Assembly (NCBI GenBank): GCA_035041965.1 | Contig: JAPYMA010000553.1 | Span: forward strand, 1-64,000 | Direction: 5' to 3' | Source: Anisakis pegreffii | Taxonomy: Eukaryota > Nematoda > Chromadorea > Rhabditida > Anisakidae | Length of the DNA: 64,000 nt | Notes under the pieces: generated by a model | Database searches by the model: none | Told to the model about the DNA's origin: nothing | The model's input: only the letters and a program-made list of their open reading frames with translations | Program-made: the position numbers and the translations under genes | Shown: one piece after another, positions 21,565 through 35,747 of the stretch | How positions within the stretch are numbered: position 1 is the first letter of the stretch | Layout of the letters: each line of letters starts with the position of its first letter

Positions 21565-24500
21565 TCAGCACATCTGGCAAGAACGTGCACATTCTTGAAC
21601 CATATAAATTTTGGATGTTTGACAAACATCTGGACTTGCTTCAATCCAACTAGTACACCAAGGTGATCGATCTACACAGTTCATCGAAGATGAATCTGAA
21701 GATGAATGTACTACAGTAGTTCTGGAGTCGAGTGGTAATCGTAGTGGAGCTGGAATTGAATAAAATTATCGCTTATACAAGTGGGACCTGATTCAAGCAA
21801 CTGAACCGAAACTGAAAATAATCGTTTACATTGGTATTCACCATTTTGAAATGAAAACTTTTGTAAAATTGCTAGTATAATCTTTCTATGTCACAGTTAA
21901 ATGAAGGTCATCCATTAAAATTGGAATGACTCTGATTGACTTCAATTTTCTTGTTATTCTCGCTTTTGTACATATTAGTTATGTGTATTGTTTCTTCGAA
22001 CAGAATGGCATCATATGAGTTTGACCTAGATGAAGCACTAACAAGGTCTTGAAACTTGAACAGTATTATCACGCGCTTGTGATACTCGTGACATACCTCC
22101 ATTGCTACTACCATCTAATCGTCGATGCAACTCTGTTCTGCGTCGTTGCTGGCCTCGAAACTGAAGAGTTCTTTGTTTTCAATCAATTTCATTTCATTTC
22201 CAAACTCAGTAAGTTTTATTCCCCGTTAAATGAAAATTTCAAAAAAAAAAGACAGAATTCATCGTGTCCAAAGAGATCAGCAAGCCTTGAACTCTTGTTC
22301 AGACAATACTTCTCCGCCTTTCCAATAGTTGGTCACCACTGAAACTCCTGGTCTGATTCTGTAACCCCATAAAAAAGTATGTCGAAAACGGATCATGCAT
22401 GGTTTGAGCGGCAAGAATGTCCAAGCAAATTTGTTTTCACAAATCAAAGCAACTGATGTTGTAAGCTCAACGTTGGCATCGGATTACATATGTGAACGGC
22501 AGTTTTTGACTCCCCAAAGAAATCTTTTTGAAGCTTTTTTCATGCATTTGGCCTGGCATCTCTTGAAGTGGTAACACTCTCACTCGGACACGCTTGCTCA
22601 AACAAATGAGTATCCACTTCGCTGTGATGGATGACTGATTTGAGAAGGACATATGAGGGCGGATTGAGAATTTTGTTGATGAAATGATGTAGGGTATTCT
22701 ATGAGAACGTACTTGTGCATTCTGTTGATTCAAATGACCCATCGGGGTTGGTGAGACGGCTGGTGCAACTGCACCTAAAAATGTGAAAGTTTGTAGTTAT
22801 GCGTTCATGAAAAGTTCGTCTATTTTTGCTGTTAATAAAATTCACGATTTTTGACGCTCTCTTCTCTGACATCATAAAAGATGAGCCGGTAGTAAATGAA
22901 GGAATCAATCAAATTATCGATCGGAAATCAATTCGAAAAAGCGAATCATTATTTGATTCTTCTTTAAGTGTGACTGAGAGAGTCTATTTCAAGAAATTTC
23001 TGGTGGTTTAATAGAAAAAGATGATACGTTGTCCTTTCATGACAGCATCAATAACCACTTTTACGCCAGCCCATGTTTCACGTCCTGTTGGAATAAGTTC
23101 ACGTTTGTCCAATAAAAATCCATCCCATTCTAAAACATTATTTGTTCATATTTTATCAGCTCATAATTTTATTCAGAATGCTTATTTCAAGTTCACTTAG
23201 TTGATATGGATTGAAGGATTGGACTAAAACAATAATTGAATTGTCTACCAATAAGTTTATGTAAAGTTCAATAATTAGTGAATGTTAACACAATTTCAAT
23301 GCATCTATGTTTGTATTATAAAATGTGCAAGTATATACCATCTTCATCGGGTCTCAACTCCAGCAAATATACATATTTCACCTTGCCCTTAGCCTTTGCC
23401 CAATCATCTGATCCTCCTGCCGATGGATCTATCACAATGAAGGATGATTACGTTGATGGATTCATTATTTTGAATATATTTTGAAAAAAAAATTATGGTC
23501 AAAAACAATGTGGAAGTGAAAATTTCGATCAGCTATTCGCAGTCTAACTGACGGCTAAATTATACTTTGATCGCAAACTTTTTTCTTTGCCGCCACAGAA
23601 CAAGAAACGAACAACATTTTCAACGTTTCAATTTGTCATCAAATTTTCAACGACTGTAAATATTACTCAACACTAATTTTGCACCTAAAAGCGAAGACTG
23701 ATTACAAGAAAACACCAAAATTCACATAAAATATCCGCCCCAGTTCCGAATCGATACTTTGTTCCATAAACGCTTTCTAACGCTTTCACACCTCTTCTAC
23801 CAACCTCTTCCTAAAAAAAAATTCTCCAAATATGATGATTGATCGATACGAATATACGATCACGTTCTCATCAGATTTCTGAGCAGAATTTTTTAAAACT
23901 GGTATGTATCGGACAATTATACCACATTCATAAACGTTTGTTAATTGTTTTGATGGATTCATATCCACAAGGATTTCACTGCCGAACAGTGATCAATCAA
24001 TTTATAGATGTGTGTATTTACTGTCTGCAAAATGGTTGTTATCAACGCGAAAATATGCGAGAAAAATCCTTACGAGATCCATAACATCACTTGGAACAGT
24101 ATTTCTCTGATGATTGAACGGATGAATCCACATTTGTGAGTACGTATGAAGGGTTATGAAGGCATCGACTTTGCCGTACAACTCTGGTGACAGTATCTTA
24201 TCGCGAATGGCTCTGTGTAATCAGAACATTATAGCTTTAGGAGTTGAGGAAAAACTTCTTGAAATTCATTTCAAAGTTTCCATTGTTGCGGTAGAATTAA
24301 AAGTTCTTCTAATTGGTAGAGGCCAACATCATCATATTTAAATCGTTTTATAGCAGAATCTTCAATCATAATGAAAACGGATGAGCATCAAACCTTGTTT
24401 CGGGCTCACTGAATGGTCCACTTCCTTGATAGATTTCCGAGCATGAATCCGAACTCGAACCGGTTTCTGAACGTTTTGATTTATAAATGATGATATGATT

Positions 24501-27500
24501 GTTAAAGAATGGGAAGATCTCATCTATGGTCATTCATCATCAGAATTTCACTAGAATTCCGGAACCAAAAAGATTTTTTTGACTCCCTTAAAAGAATTGC
24601 AGCAATTTTCATTAGCCAGAGCTAAGGCCAGCATGAAAGTTTCTTCTGAGTCTGCACTGCTCTGGAGTCAGAAACGGAGCACAGCAAAGCGAATTTCGAA
24701 ACTAGACTTGAGGCCGCAGCTGAACTCTTGAAAAAGCGGTACTGGCGCCGATAATTATAAAAACATGAAGCCGGAGCTGAGTCAATTTTTTCAAATTAGG
24801 CATCACTGTTTGTTACTCGTTCTGATTTCATAGAATAGAAGAGAAATTTCGTATGGATTTCTTTTATTATGGTGATTGAGGATAAGGAAACTCATCGATT
24901 AACAATAAAATTCTTGCGATTATCAGTTATTAGGTTTACTCATACGGCAATTTTTTTCCTTTCTAATCTTGATTGTTTATTGCTATTACATTTTGACAGA
25001 GCAACGCCCGAAAAAATGAAAGCAAAAGAATAAAAAAGTACGTGAATAAACCAATAGATTAATTGATTTTGTCGTTGTTTTTTGGCAACGTTAAGCGTAT
25101 AATGAACGATTGCAAATGCAACTGTTTTTTTTGAGCATAATCCAAAGGTGATATATTCTCACTGGTTGCAAAAAATATTATGCTTAACAAGCAACTTATT
25201 AGTGAAATTAAGACTACACAAATTCAGTTGCAATTCGGAAATTTTCATGCATTCATTACATCTCATTTTAAAATCAATTTAGAGGATTGAACAAGCGATA
25301 AAATTCAATTGTAAGTATCGGGTCAAAAGATTTAGTGCTTACCTCCCCAATGAAAATCAAAATTACGATTCAAATCAACTCCACCGCAGCAACGCTCTCG
25401 TCTCCAACGATCCTTCTTACAGATTTGTTGACCCCTATTCTTTCTCCAAAACCTTGTCTACAAAATCTGTTCGGTATAAAAAAGATTGCGCTTCAAATTC
25501 AACAATAGAATTCTCACGTTCTCTGGCTGATAATTTTTCTCATGTTCGGTCTCGATTGATTTTTATTGTTATTTCATAGACTATCGCTCGAAATATGGAA
25601 GCAAAAGAATAAATAAGAGCGAAAATGCATTCGGAAATCTTGAATAAATTCACGAAACTTAATGAAGCCATAGGATAACATGATCTAGAATCCTACCTGG
25701 GGAGTTATATCCGATCGCGAATATTCATAACCATCAGGATTTGCTACTGGAATTATGTAAAAGTTAAGTGTATCGACATACGAGGTGATCTGCGGATCAA
25801 CGCCATATTGTGAGATCAGCTGAAAGATGTTATTTCACACTAAAGTTACACTGAAAGTTATTCTAGTGCATCCGATGTAGTGAGTGTATTTTCAGTGTGA
25901 GTATCTTACTGTTGCAAAACTCACTCAAATGAAGTCTGAGACGGCTGAATACGAAAACTCTTTATAAAGAAATTCTGTCTAGGGAATCCTTTCCCAGACA
26001 GATTCTTCACTCTTTACCAACGAGAATCGTTGAATGAACAAAAAAACTTAAAATGCCGGCGTAATTGTAAAAAGAATTGCAAAATTTGCACGCAATCAGT
26101 CCTCATTGCTGTGCATCATCGCAATCGTTCACATAATTTATAATTCGTATTCTACCTGATCGATGAAATAAAGTGCGGTATGAACCGCAGCCCATTCACG
26201 GGCGTGTATGCCACCGTCAATCCAAATTATGCGCTTATCTGTGCGATAAATCGGATTACCAATCTGTAAAGGTATATATGGTTTTCAGATGACATCAGCT
26301 ACAAACCACACTTCCCAATGTGGCAACCGTTGTTATTGCCACATTTGATTTGAATTATCACCGGACTGACTTTTTTGAAGTTTGACAAAATCATTTGAAA
26401 CAGTGTTCAGTCACCGATGAATCATGAAGGAAAAAAGAACCGATTCAAAGAAAATCATTCATAGAGTTCGATCACATTCCACGCAATTTCTCATAATGTC
26501 TTGTTATTTGAATGGAGCCTATTACTAGCTAGAGTTCGATACGATTCGCTTTTAACTAGTTCATTACTTACCTTAATACCTCGAATATGTCGTCCCTCAT
26601 ATGTTGTACCAATAGTGAACACTTTAGCCATATGTGGATAAAAGTATTCAATATCATTCAGCCACTTAATCATTTCGTTGTATGAGTGATATTCACCAAA
26701 AACGAATTTCGCCTTATTTCGACTTGGAGTTACGTCTTTGGATCGTTTCAAAAACGATTGCAAAACAGAATCGACAATTCCATTCATACTGCCAACTGCA
26801 GATGTCAACGGATTGCGACCTTCGCGTTCAATCGTTAATCTATATAAATATGGTGAATCAAGTCGACATTAAGCACTCTTGCAAATTCGCTTCAGTACAC
26901 AGCACCTTTCTTTTTCTAGCTGCTTATTATGGCATCATCATTTTCGGAAACGACTCACTTCACTGGCAGCTAGATGTTATCCGTTTCTTCATACTTTTTA
27001 CATAGCTCATTTCAGAATATTAACTAAAGTTTTAATAGGAATAAAATTTTAAAAAATTTTAACTGGCAATTTAACAAAAGAAATATTGATTTTGGAAATT
27101 CTCACCTTTGCACATCATCAATTGTGACAATGTGTGATATGTTATTAGTCTTCAAAAAATTCACTAAAGGTTTTGCAATACTTGGCTCAGCCATCACGTC
27201 AGCAAAGTGCCCTAGTGCAGTCGGTGCTTTCCAAAAATCAAGCTGAAAATCAATTGATGTCACATTAATGTGCTGAATCATCGAATTTTTTAGGAAGAAT
27301 CTTTCAAACCGCTTGAACAACAAATTTTAGTGTGAAATAATTAATATCTTCATTCATGAGTAAAAAGCTGGAAGAGGTTGATATCTAGAGACATAATTTC
27401 TCGCTTTTGTTCGACTAGTCTCATGCAAGTGATAATAAACTGGGTGACATAAATATAACGATGAATATTCTACGTTACAATTTGGTGAAGTACAAAAATA

Positions 27501-28844
27501 AGCAATAAATATGAAAAATAGAAACCACTGCTTTTAGGCAATATTTTACTGGTAAATGCTTCCTTAACAATGCATAATTTGATCAGCTAGAAACCGCAGT
27601 CATGGTGTTCAACAAGTTCATTATTTCATGCGGTACCTATGTTACATGATCTTAATAAGCGTTTAATTTACCTGTAATTCTGACTGCTTATTATATAAAT
27701 TCCTCATCAATTCGAATTGTTCAGCATCTTGGGGAAAAATACGAATCACCTTATATTTTCTGAAATAGTGAAATATTTTTTCTAACACATAAACCAATTG
27801 TTAATTCATTTGAAACGTTAGTAAGCAGGATTGTTCATTTTCGATTTTTAAAAAAAATTACTATGGTGGATGTCATGTAATCATATCAGTGCCGTTAAAA
27901 AACTTCGGTAAATATGACATTCGAGGTGATCAATTTTTGAAGGTTTTTGATACATTATTTATTGAAATAAGATTCGAGTAGAGATGAAGGCAATGTCGAA
28001 ATGGGAAATATGACATGCATCAATTGTAATGGACCAGGCCTGTAGTCAAGTTAAAATGAGCCTTTTTTGGGTAAATTTCGATATTACTTGGAGTTGTTAA
28101 TCAATAAGAAAACGGAACTATTAGGCATTTTGGATCTAGACTATGGGCTTGCCTAAGATCCTCATGCTTTTTCAGAAAAAGAAGATCATTTGCTTGATAC
28201 TGTATTCTATCTCTTAAGATTGTTTTTGGAGATCTTGTTCGTTCTACTATTTCTTTCATGAACCAGTGAGTGCAAATTTTTTGGTTCCCTTTCGACACGA
28301 GCAAATGCTCCTTTCTGCATTCGTTATATAAGAAAAGGCGATGTATTCGCATTACAACACATAATGTATTCGCATTGCTTTGCATTTGTAACTCGTTTGA
28401 GACAGCCTTTTGGATCTTTCCTGTGAGATGACGAATGAATTCTTCACGGTTGGAATTCCGCAGAAAAGGAAAGTGAAAATGAGCAAAAAATAGGGGCTGA
28501 TTTCTATGCGGAAGAGAAGAATCACGTTCTCTTCTCATTGGGCTAATTTATAAGCTCTTCGAGCCTTCCAGATGATCTAATTGAAAATGTGGTTGTGATT
28601 TGATTCATGAATAGACTCATAGGAGAAATTATGCGTTGTTCTTAACCATATCATCCATCTAACTTAAGCAATGAATCGTTGATTTCGATAGTTTTTTAGG
28701 TTCTCTTTCACTGCTGAAATTAAAATTCACTCACCCATCATTGTCGGCTTCACTTTTGATCGACGCAAATGTGTTGCTAACACTCAAGATGATTGATATT
28801 GATAAAATAATAATACAATGATGATCATGCTTCCGAAGCCACAT
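21565..28844 (-). CDS. CP1: secreted M14A zinc carboxypeptidase with C-terminal ShKT domain (582 aa, 15 exons)
   Basis: Exons from the start: 28735-28844, 27672-27759, 27106-27242, 26572-26839, 26156-26263, 25697-25819, 25343-25457, 24394-24466, 24074-24212, 23726-23810, 23339-23428, 23028-23129, 22713-22774, 22097-22160, 21565-21749; all phases match. A signal peptide (hydrophobic core CIIILSISIILSV) is followed by an activation propeptide (LDFWKAPTALG), then the catalytic domain from FGEYHSYNEM. Zinc ligands are in GIHAREW (His, Glu) and TLHTYSQ (His). Also present are the substrate-binding WRKNR and DLNRNF, the Tyr in ADILYYP and the catalytic Glu in LLELRP. The specificity position (255 in bovine CPA numbering) is Asp in GGSDDW, as in carboxypeptidase B, predicting release of C-terminal Lys/Arg. 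A Pro/Gln/Ser-rich linker of two small exons leads to a six-cysteine ShKT module ending CARSCQMC. This is a known nematode architecture. Intron 1 holds an unexplained 145-codon ORF. Confidence 0.92.
24535..24808 (-). mobile_element. hAT-like non-autonomous element, short copy, in CP1 intron 8/9 region
   Basis: Its right end (24772-24808) is the complement of the left end of the element at 50350-51041: both read CAGTGATG(C/T)CTAATTT, then an A-run and TTGACTCAG. At its other side both copies share an A/T run and TTTTGGTTC(C/A)GGA. The interior has GGAGC/GCTCC-type words. The left boundary is approximate and no target duplication was recognised. Confidence 0.6.
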
Positions 28845-29996
28845 AACTGAGTGTCACTTACTTCGAGTGAATATCCTACCTGTAAAAAGAATCTCCTACT
28901 CATAAAGTTCGCAATCGTATTTTCTCAAAATCTCTCTCAAATTCTCAAAAAATCTCAACGATTATATACGATACGATTGGTTCACTCAATCCTTTGTGAT
29001 CTAATCGAATGAAGAAGTTGGGATCATAACACGGTAAACAAGGGATATATATTCACAAACGCAAATGTCAATTTAACAAGTCGTTGAATTGTCCGCTTGA
29101 TTGCTACGAATTCTTATCCAAAGTCATTGTAAATAATATTTGTGCATAAATGATATTTGTTAAATAATATTTGTAAACAATATTTGTGCACATATCTATT
29201 AATGAAGGAGCGATATCGTTAGTTCTGACATTTTGAATTCATTTATTCTTGTGAATTCCGTTTTCAAGCAGCACCAAAGTGCTCTTTTTTAGTTGAATTT
29301 AAAAACCTTCAGGACTGGAGTACGCTCAAAGTGCAACTCCGTTGAAATTCTTGAAATGAAGTAAGAAAAAAATAATGGATGAGTTTGACTGAAGAAGAGG
29401 AAGACGGAAATACTTGTTCGGCCATTTCATGGAATTACACTAATTGTAAGAAAACGAACGAAAGTTCGATGAAGAAAATGCACATGAGTGATTTTTGGAT
29501 AATATATAAATTTATATTGTACTCATGAGTTGTTTGATTGATGAAAGATGGGAGGGCTACATAATCATATAAGCACATTAGAATCAAACCTTAAACAAGT
29601 TATCAAATTCGATACATTCGCAAGTTTAATTGCAAGAGTGACAAGTTTTAATTCCAATTTACGAAAAAATCACAGAGCAATGTTCATTGGTTCGATTGAA
29701 TTCACGATAGTTTATCTTTTTAAAATTCTTTTTTAAGCACAGTGATGATGAAAAAGTATTGCTGTGTAATCAAGACAACAATTGACTATGAATTCCTCAG
29801 CATGCTAAATAATGAAGCATTTTAATGAGAGTATAATCGATAGCAAACAGGCTGTAAAAAGACTGACGAACAAATGATCCATCATTGAATGAGAACACGA
29901 TTTTGATCTGTTTTTTTCTCGTGAGCAAAATGGTATTAGGCAGATCACGAATAAACGATGGAATATATGAATATTTTTTGGATGTCTTATCGTTGG

Positions 29997-30030
29997 ACGA
30001 TTCGCTTTATCAACAGATAAAGCGAATCGT
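29997..30030. repeat. Perfect 15-bp stem with 4-base loop
   Basis: ACGATTCGCTTTATC, loop AACA, then its exact complement. It is an isolated hairpin in intergenic DNA. Confidence 0.9.
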
Positions 30031-32245
30031 TATGAAGTGATAGAAATAGTCAAACAAAAAACAATAATTAATGCGTAACTAGACAGGATGTTTATTCAAA
30101 ATAGTAATCAGATCGCCTTCTTCCGTACTTGGTTTGCATCAATCTCAATTATATAAATAGGCTTAGTTTTTTTAGATTGAACAAGTATGACTCCAAATCT
30201 CCTCCACATAGGGTATCTGTATGATGTTAACAACTGGATGGTGTTCATATGCATGAATTGATAGTTCACCCAAACTATAGAAATACCAAAAAAAAGAATG
30301 TGGTTTGTCAGGTGAGATGAGTTGATAACCACAAGAGCATCAAAAATAATATAAGATCAAACTAATACCTAGTAGCAGTCGGTGATGACTGGCCGATATG
30401 ATGATGAATGGATCGATGAAATGATTAAATTCGTAACTTTCCACCTGTGCTCGATGAAATTAACCCTGAAAAAAAGATTGTCTGAGGAATGTTTGCATTT
30501 CATTGGATGATTAATTCTCCCAATACCGTCATGACTGTATTTTCGACGAATGACTACAGCATGTTGATGTTATCATTGACGATTGCTGTGATGTCGTCTA
30601 ATAAAAAGCTCTCGTCGTAAGTGAAATCACTTTTACTTCCGTTAGTGTCATCATCATTATTCGTCGAACATAACTTCAAACCAGCCATACTTGAAACAAC
30701 CATTAAGTTCATCATCAATTTACCCTCGAAATTTTAATGCCGTCTGTGATCATCCGAAAAAACGATTCTTTTTAATTCGAGTAATGCTATTTTCATTTTT
30801 TTGGAAGCTCTTTCCTCTGTAATGATCAAATATCTACTGCGTCACCCATCTGTCTCATACCGCATTCAAATCGGTAGTAAACACTTTATGATTTTCTTGT
30901 TTCCTATAGTGTCATTCTTTGCAGTACTTTATTCGACTTCTCTTTGAAAGATTCCGTATGAACCAGTATTTCAGAAACACTTCAAAAGTAACCCTTCCGT
31001 AGAGGAAGGGAAGTAGAGGTTTCAACCCGCCATAGTATTGATAAAGATGTTAGAGAGCTGTTTTTACTAGCGAAAAAGCGTTAAGATAAAAACACTAGGC
31101 TGATGAATCTTTTTTAAAACGATATCGGGGATCTTATACAATCCGTAATCGTGGAGGGTAAATGTTCTTTCAGCGATCGTTGTTGAAATACTTTTGCATA
31201 TCTTCCAGCAGCAACATTTACGAAATTTATTTTCATCAGCAACCATTTCCTTATCAGATTATCACTATCAAATCAGAACGAGAGACGGAAAATGGAAATA
31301 TAAGTGAATCGAAAAGGAACACAGTAATGCTTCAGCACTCATTAGGAGAACGTAATTAATGAAAAGGGTTACGGCCAGTCACGTTCAAAAGTACCTCTTT
31401 TCGAATGGAAAGGCGAATTTTGAGGAAAACTGAAATAGCATCAAATAAATATTAATAATGGCAAATTTGAGAGTGTTGAAATGATCAAAAACGTGAGTGG
31501 CGATCAGCTGAAATTAACGGAAACAATGAAGCAAATTTGAATGGATGATAGAAATTGAAAAGAGCTTTAAATTTTGATTTTGACACACAAACGGTTGTAG
31601 TTCACATAGAAATGGAATGAAAATGAACCATATACCCCACCTCCCTTCCCCCCTCCGTCTCAAAGCAGTGAAGATAGACACCAAATTCAGCACTCATTAT
31701 CGGAGTTAAAGAAGTGGACATAATAATGCGAATGAGTTCAAAATTCATTGTTGCTGAAAATAACGATTATAATCAGTGCTCGTGGAGGAGCAACGTTTTG
31801 GCAATTGAGCGGGAACCCACCGAGGACCAAAATGATTGGAGAGAAGGCCTCAGGAGCAAAGCATTCAAAATTCGATCCACATGAATACGTTTTGTGCAAG
31901 GGCTCGCAATTGTCGAAGAATTTATCGGGGCCTTATTCCCCATTGGGGAACCCGTTCCCCGATGAACGCTACATGTAATATCAATAGTAGCCAGTGCTTG
32001 TAATATTAGCGATAATAACAGTAAGAAGATGAAGGTTGTGTTAAATGAAGACCGTAGAAAGCAACGTATGAAATATTAATTAAAATAGACAAGATAATTG
32101 ATTTGACACTGTTCAAACAGATGAAGACGGTTCGATTGCTGTGGTGTTAGATGTCTAACTTGATTGCTTTTGAAGGATGCTAGAAAAGTTCATGAAATTG
32201 CAGTTGAAATGGCACTGAAGTAAGCGAAATTGAAATAAGTTACTG

Positions 32246-32248
<3 letters not shown>

Positions 32249-32282
<34 letters not shown>
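32249..32282. repeat. TA dinucleotide microsatellite
   Basis: An uninterrupted AT/TA run of about 33 bases, followed by a short AATAATAATT tract. Confidence 0.95.
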
Positions 32283-32284
<2 letters not shown>

Positions 32285-35200
32285 ACAATGATAATAATAA
32301 TTATATCAGTATCGATAATAACAAATATGAAAGAAGGGTGAGTTGAAGTTTCATGATGACGATATGAGTGTTTTGATGTAATTGAACGACTGACTGAATG
32401 AAATTGCTTTAAGAATGATATAAAACTGCTATTTTCTTTTATACCACAATACAACAACTCGTTTTATTTACGTTGCGTCTCAATTCATTTATTGAATAAC
32501 TTTATCATCACTTTTATCATATTAATCTCTTCTCAGATACTGCATACCTTTATATTATTTGAAAGTGCATTCCAGATATGTTCAGTGCATATACATTAAG
32601 GCAACAATTACTTTCGAATTTCGCCATTACCAAGGTTTCACCTACCGAAAAAATGACTTTTATTCTAAAAACGACCTGTGCGAAATTTCGCTTGTAAAAA
32701 ATCAGTTAGTTTGCAAGATGGCTGGGCTAAACGATTTTTTCGACAAATTATAAGACATCGTAATGGGCATGCTTCAAATTTCGGAGTTTTTTCGGTGTTA
32801 CCTTCAAAAACAAAATTCTTTGAACAGAAACAACGTTTATGAATTGAATCAGGTCATAAATTCGCTTTATTTTTTGTTTTCCATTTGGCCGAAATATGCA
32901 GTGTAGATGGTGCGACCTTTGATTTTCGGTGAACCCACGCAGGTTGTTTACAGTCGAAAAGGCAACTTCTGCGAAGATCAGACTAAGAAAGAATTGAAAA
33001 TCTAAGGTTGAAGAGTACGATGCCTTAGGCGAACAAATGATCAGACAAAGCATCACCATTTATCGATGCTTTTTGAAGCGACATTTTCCATCGGTTGCTT
33101 GTTGATAAGGAGAATGCCGAACGAACTGATCGTCCAGTCCCACTACATGGTTCTCAACTGATCGCACTCCTTCACTGACGCATTCAATTTATCTGAATTC
33201 AGTATAATACACAGGATTAGATTGATTCAAATCGATCAATCTCTTTTAAGTCCTTTAGGCTTACGGCACGGAGAAAGGGTGGTCTCATATGTACACTTGT
33301 GCGGCGAACTGATATTGTATGAATAAAATAGGTGTAACTCGTAATACTGTTCATAGCGGGAGACTAATAACTCGAATAATCGCAAGTTGAAGGCTGTGTA
33401 TATTCTTCTGTAACTGTGTACAAAATTTTTGTGCAAGAATATGTCTTTTGCTGAGAAAACAAGGCACTGAAGCGTCTAATTGCGAGAACTGGAAATGATT
33501 AAGTCATTAACGAATGCAAAATCATAACATTCATATCAGCAAGTATGAGTGTGATTTTAATAAGATGATAAATTGAGTATGTGTATCGACCAGTGAAGTG
33601 AGTTGACGTTGCAAATCAAGACAAGCGCCCTGATTTCACTAAACGTTCATTACGAACTTGAAATGCCAATAATATTCACTAAGTGAAACACAATGTTTAG
33701 CCAATTTTTCCTTTTGTCATGCCATAACCAGTTTTACGAACAAGATAGAAACACGTTTACCAAACTTTATTCTGGGTTTATGTATGAGTTTGATGATGAT
33801 TTTCGAAGTTTGAATTCATGACCAAATGTCAATTTGATTATCAACAGTCGTTTGCTGGGTTGAGTCCGTAACACATGTCTGCTACCAATTTTAAGCCCAA
33901 GTCCGTAATTTGCAACACAATTCAATCTTGCAGGCCTTCTTAACTTTAATTCGTTCGCTGAACTTCGAATGAACTTGAATTGAAGGAAAAATATTACGCC
34001 GCAATGGATGAATTTGGTTGGGTGTGACCGATAAGTATGTATCATCATTGCTAAGCATTCAAACGTTTTGAAATTTTAAAAAGTGACAGTCACTGAATCA
34101 CGTAAAGTGTCAATAAAAATATTTATTGCAAGACGAAACCAGAAGTTAAGACAACTGAAACGATAGATTTCAACGAAAGTGAGTCAATTAAACTGAAACA
34201 AATTGAGAAACTGAAAGGTGAACAGTTAATAAAGGAATGCAGATGGATGATGCGATTGTCCTTTCTGGAAACGTTTGATTATGATTTGAATTAATGCGCA
34301 TTGTCGATGACATTGAAGAACATGTGTACATAATTGAAGGTTTCTTATGATGATGTTCATGATCAAGTGTAATGGTTAATCGTGAACATGCATACTAGTT
34401 GAATCATTCATTAAATAACTACTCTCGTTTGCAAATGATCAGTTAACAATTCAGAATGCAATAGACAGCGTAGTGCAGTTACGTACTTCTTGGCCGATAA
34501 CAGTGGTAATGATTGAAATATCTGTTTTTTTCAGTGAATGTCATCTGGAATTAAAATTCGAATATAGCTAACGTCTTTTGTAGAACGGGTAATTTTGGGA
34601 ATCCTGTTCTCGTTTCCTGGTCCCCGTCCTCAACATTCTTCTAGGTGATCGCATTTTTGCAGTCCATGACTACGGATTTCGTCTTCGACTTCCTTCATCT
34701 CCCGCAGCGTACTACGCTTAACTATTGGCCATACCAATACAATGGATTAACGTGGGAAATACTGCATAGGGAAATATTTCAGTGTTTTTCAGAATGTAGT
34801 TAATAAGGATGAGTTAAAAAGCAGTTGACGACGTTTAGTGGCAATAACCGTCTAATTATTGCCATTGAACGTTAATATATAATCTGATTAATTTGATACA
34901 ATTAAATATATAATGATCACTGAATTTCAGTTTTAAACATCGAATGCAATTTCTAACGGTATAATTTTTTGTTCTAATTATTGCTATCAATATCTAATGC
35001 CGAACTCATGTGTGAGTGAAAATGGTATTTCAACGATATCTCATTGAAAGCATTTACGAATGCTTTCGGTGCGATATAGTGATATACTTTGAAATCTATG
35101 TGAATTTCATCTTTGATGATGAGAGCAGTTCTGTTTTGGATGAGTGTGCTTAATCCACTGCACAATCCTGGTGACGGCCTGATATTGAAACTTCTTTTAT

Positions 35201-35682
35201 GATGGCTTCATACCCTATTATTTGGATATACGCTCGTCAAATGAACTAGCGTTGTGCGTTCCCGCTTTAAACTTGAGAAGCACTTCAAAGAAGTCTTACG
35301 ACGTCACCCGACGACAGAAATAGACAATTAAATTCGTTTCCAATCCCCTGATGAATCATGACATAATTAGTGGTTGTAATTATAAGGATTTTTTCCATAA
35401 CAGTAGCAAATCCAATCCTCCTGATGAGTCATGACGTAATTTATAGTTATAATATTGTAACAAAAGAGCAAATTTTCCATAACTGTGGAAACAAATTTCT
35501 GTATTCAGCTCAAAATACTCGTGCCGTCAAGTTAGTGTTTCGGAATAAGTTGCCAATCAGAGTCAATTATATCGTTATTCGAATCAAAAGCATTCTTTAC
35601 ACATAAATTTTTCTTAACAGCGATCGAATACACAGATCGTCCTAGTTATCAGCCGAATTAAATGATCCTTCCGACAGTAGTG

Positions 35683-35747
35683 AATCAAAATAATATCCTT
35701 CGAAGCTGAATTCGTTGGATTCAGCTTCGAAGGATATTATTTTGATT
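35683..35747. repeat. Perfect 29-bp inverted repeat with 7-base spacer
   Basis: The left arm at 35683-35711 begins AATCAAAATAATATCC and is exactly complementary to 35719-35747; the spacer is TCGTTGG. No copy-specific flanking repeats were seen. It lies about 350 bases beyond the CP2 stop, downstream of the likely poly(A) signal. Confidence 0.95.

Noticed and set aside
23008..23129. CP1 ending at the stop at 23008 without a ShKT domain as the main gene model
   Set aside because: A donor at 23027 leads, with correct phases, through two small exons into a clear ShKT module, and CP2 does the same; kept only as a possible minor isoform.
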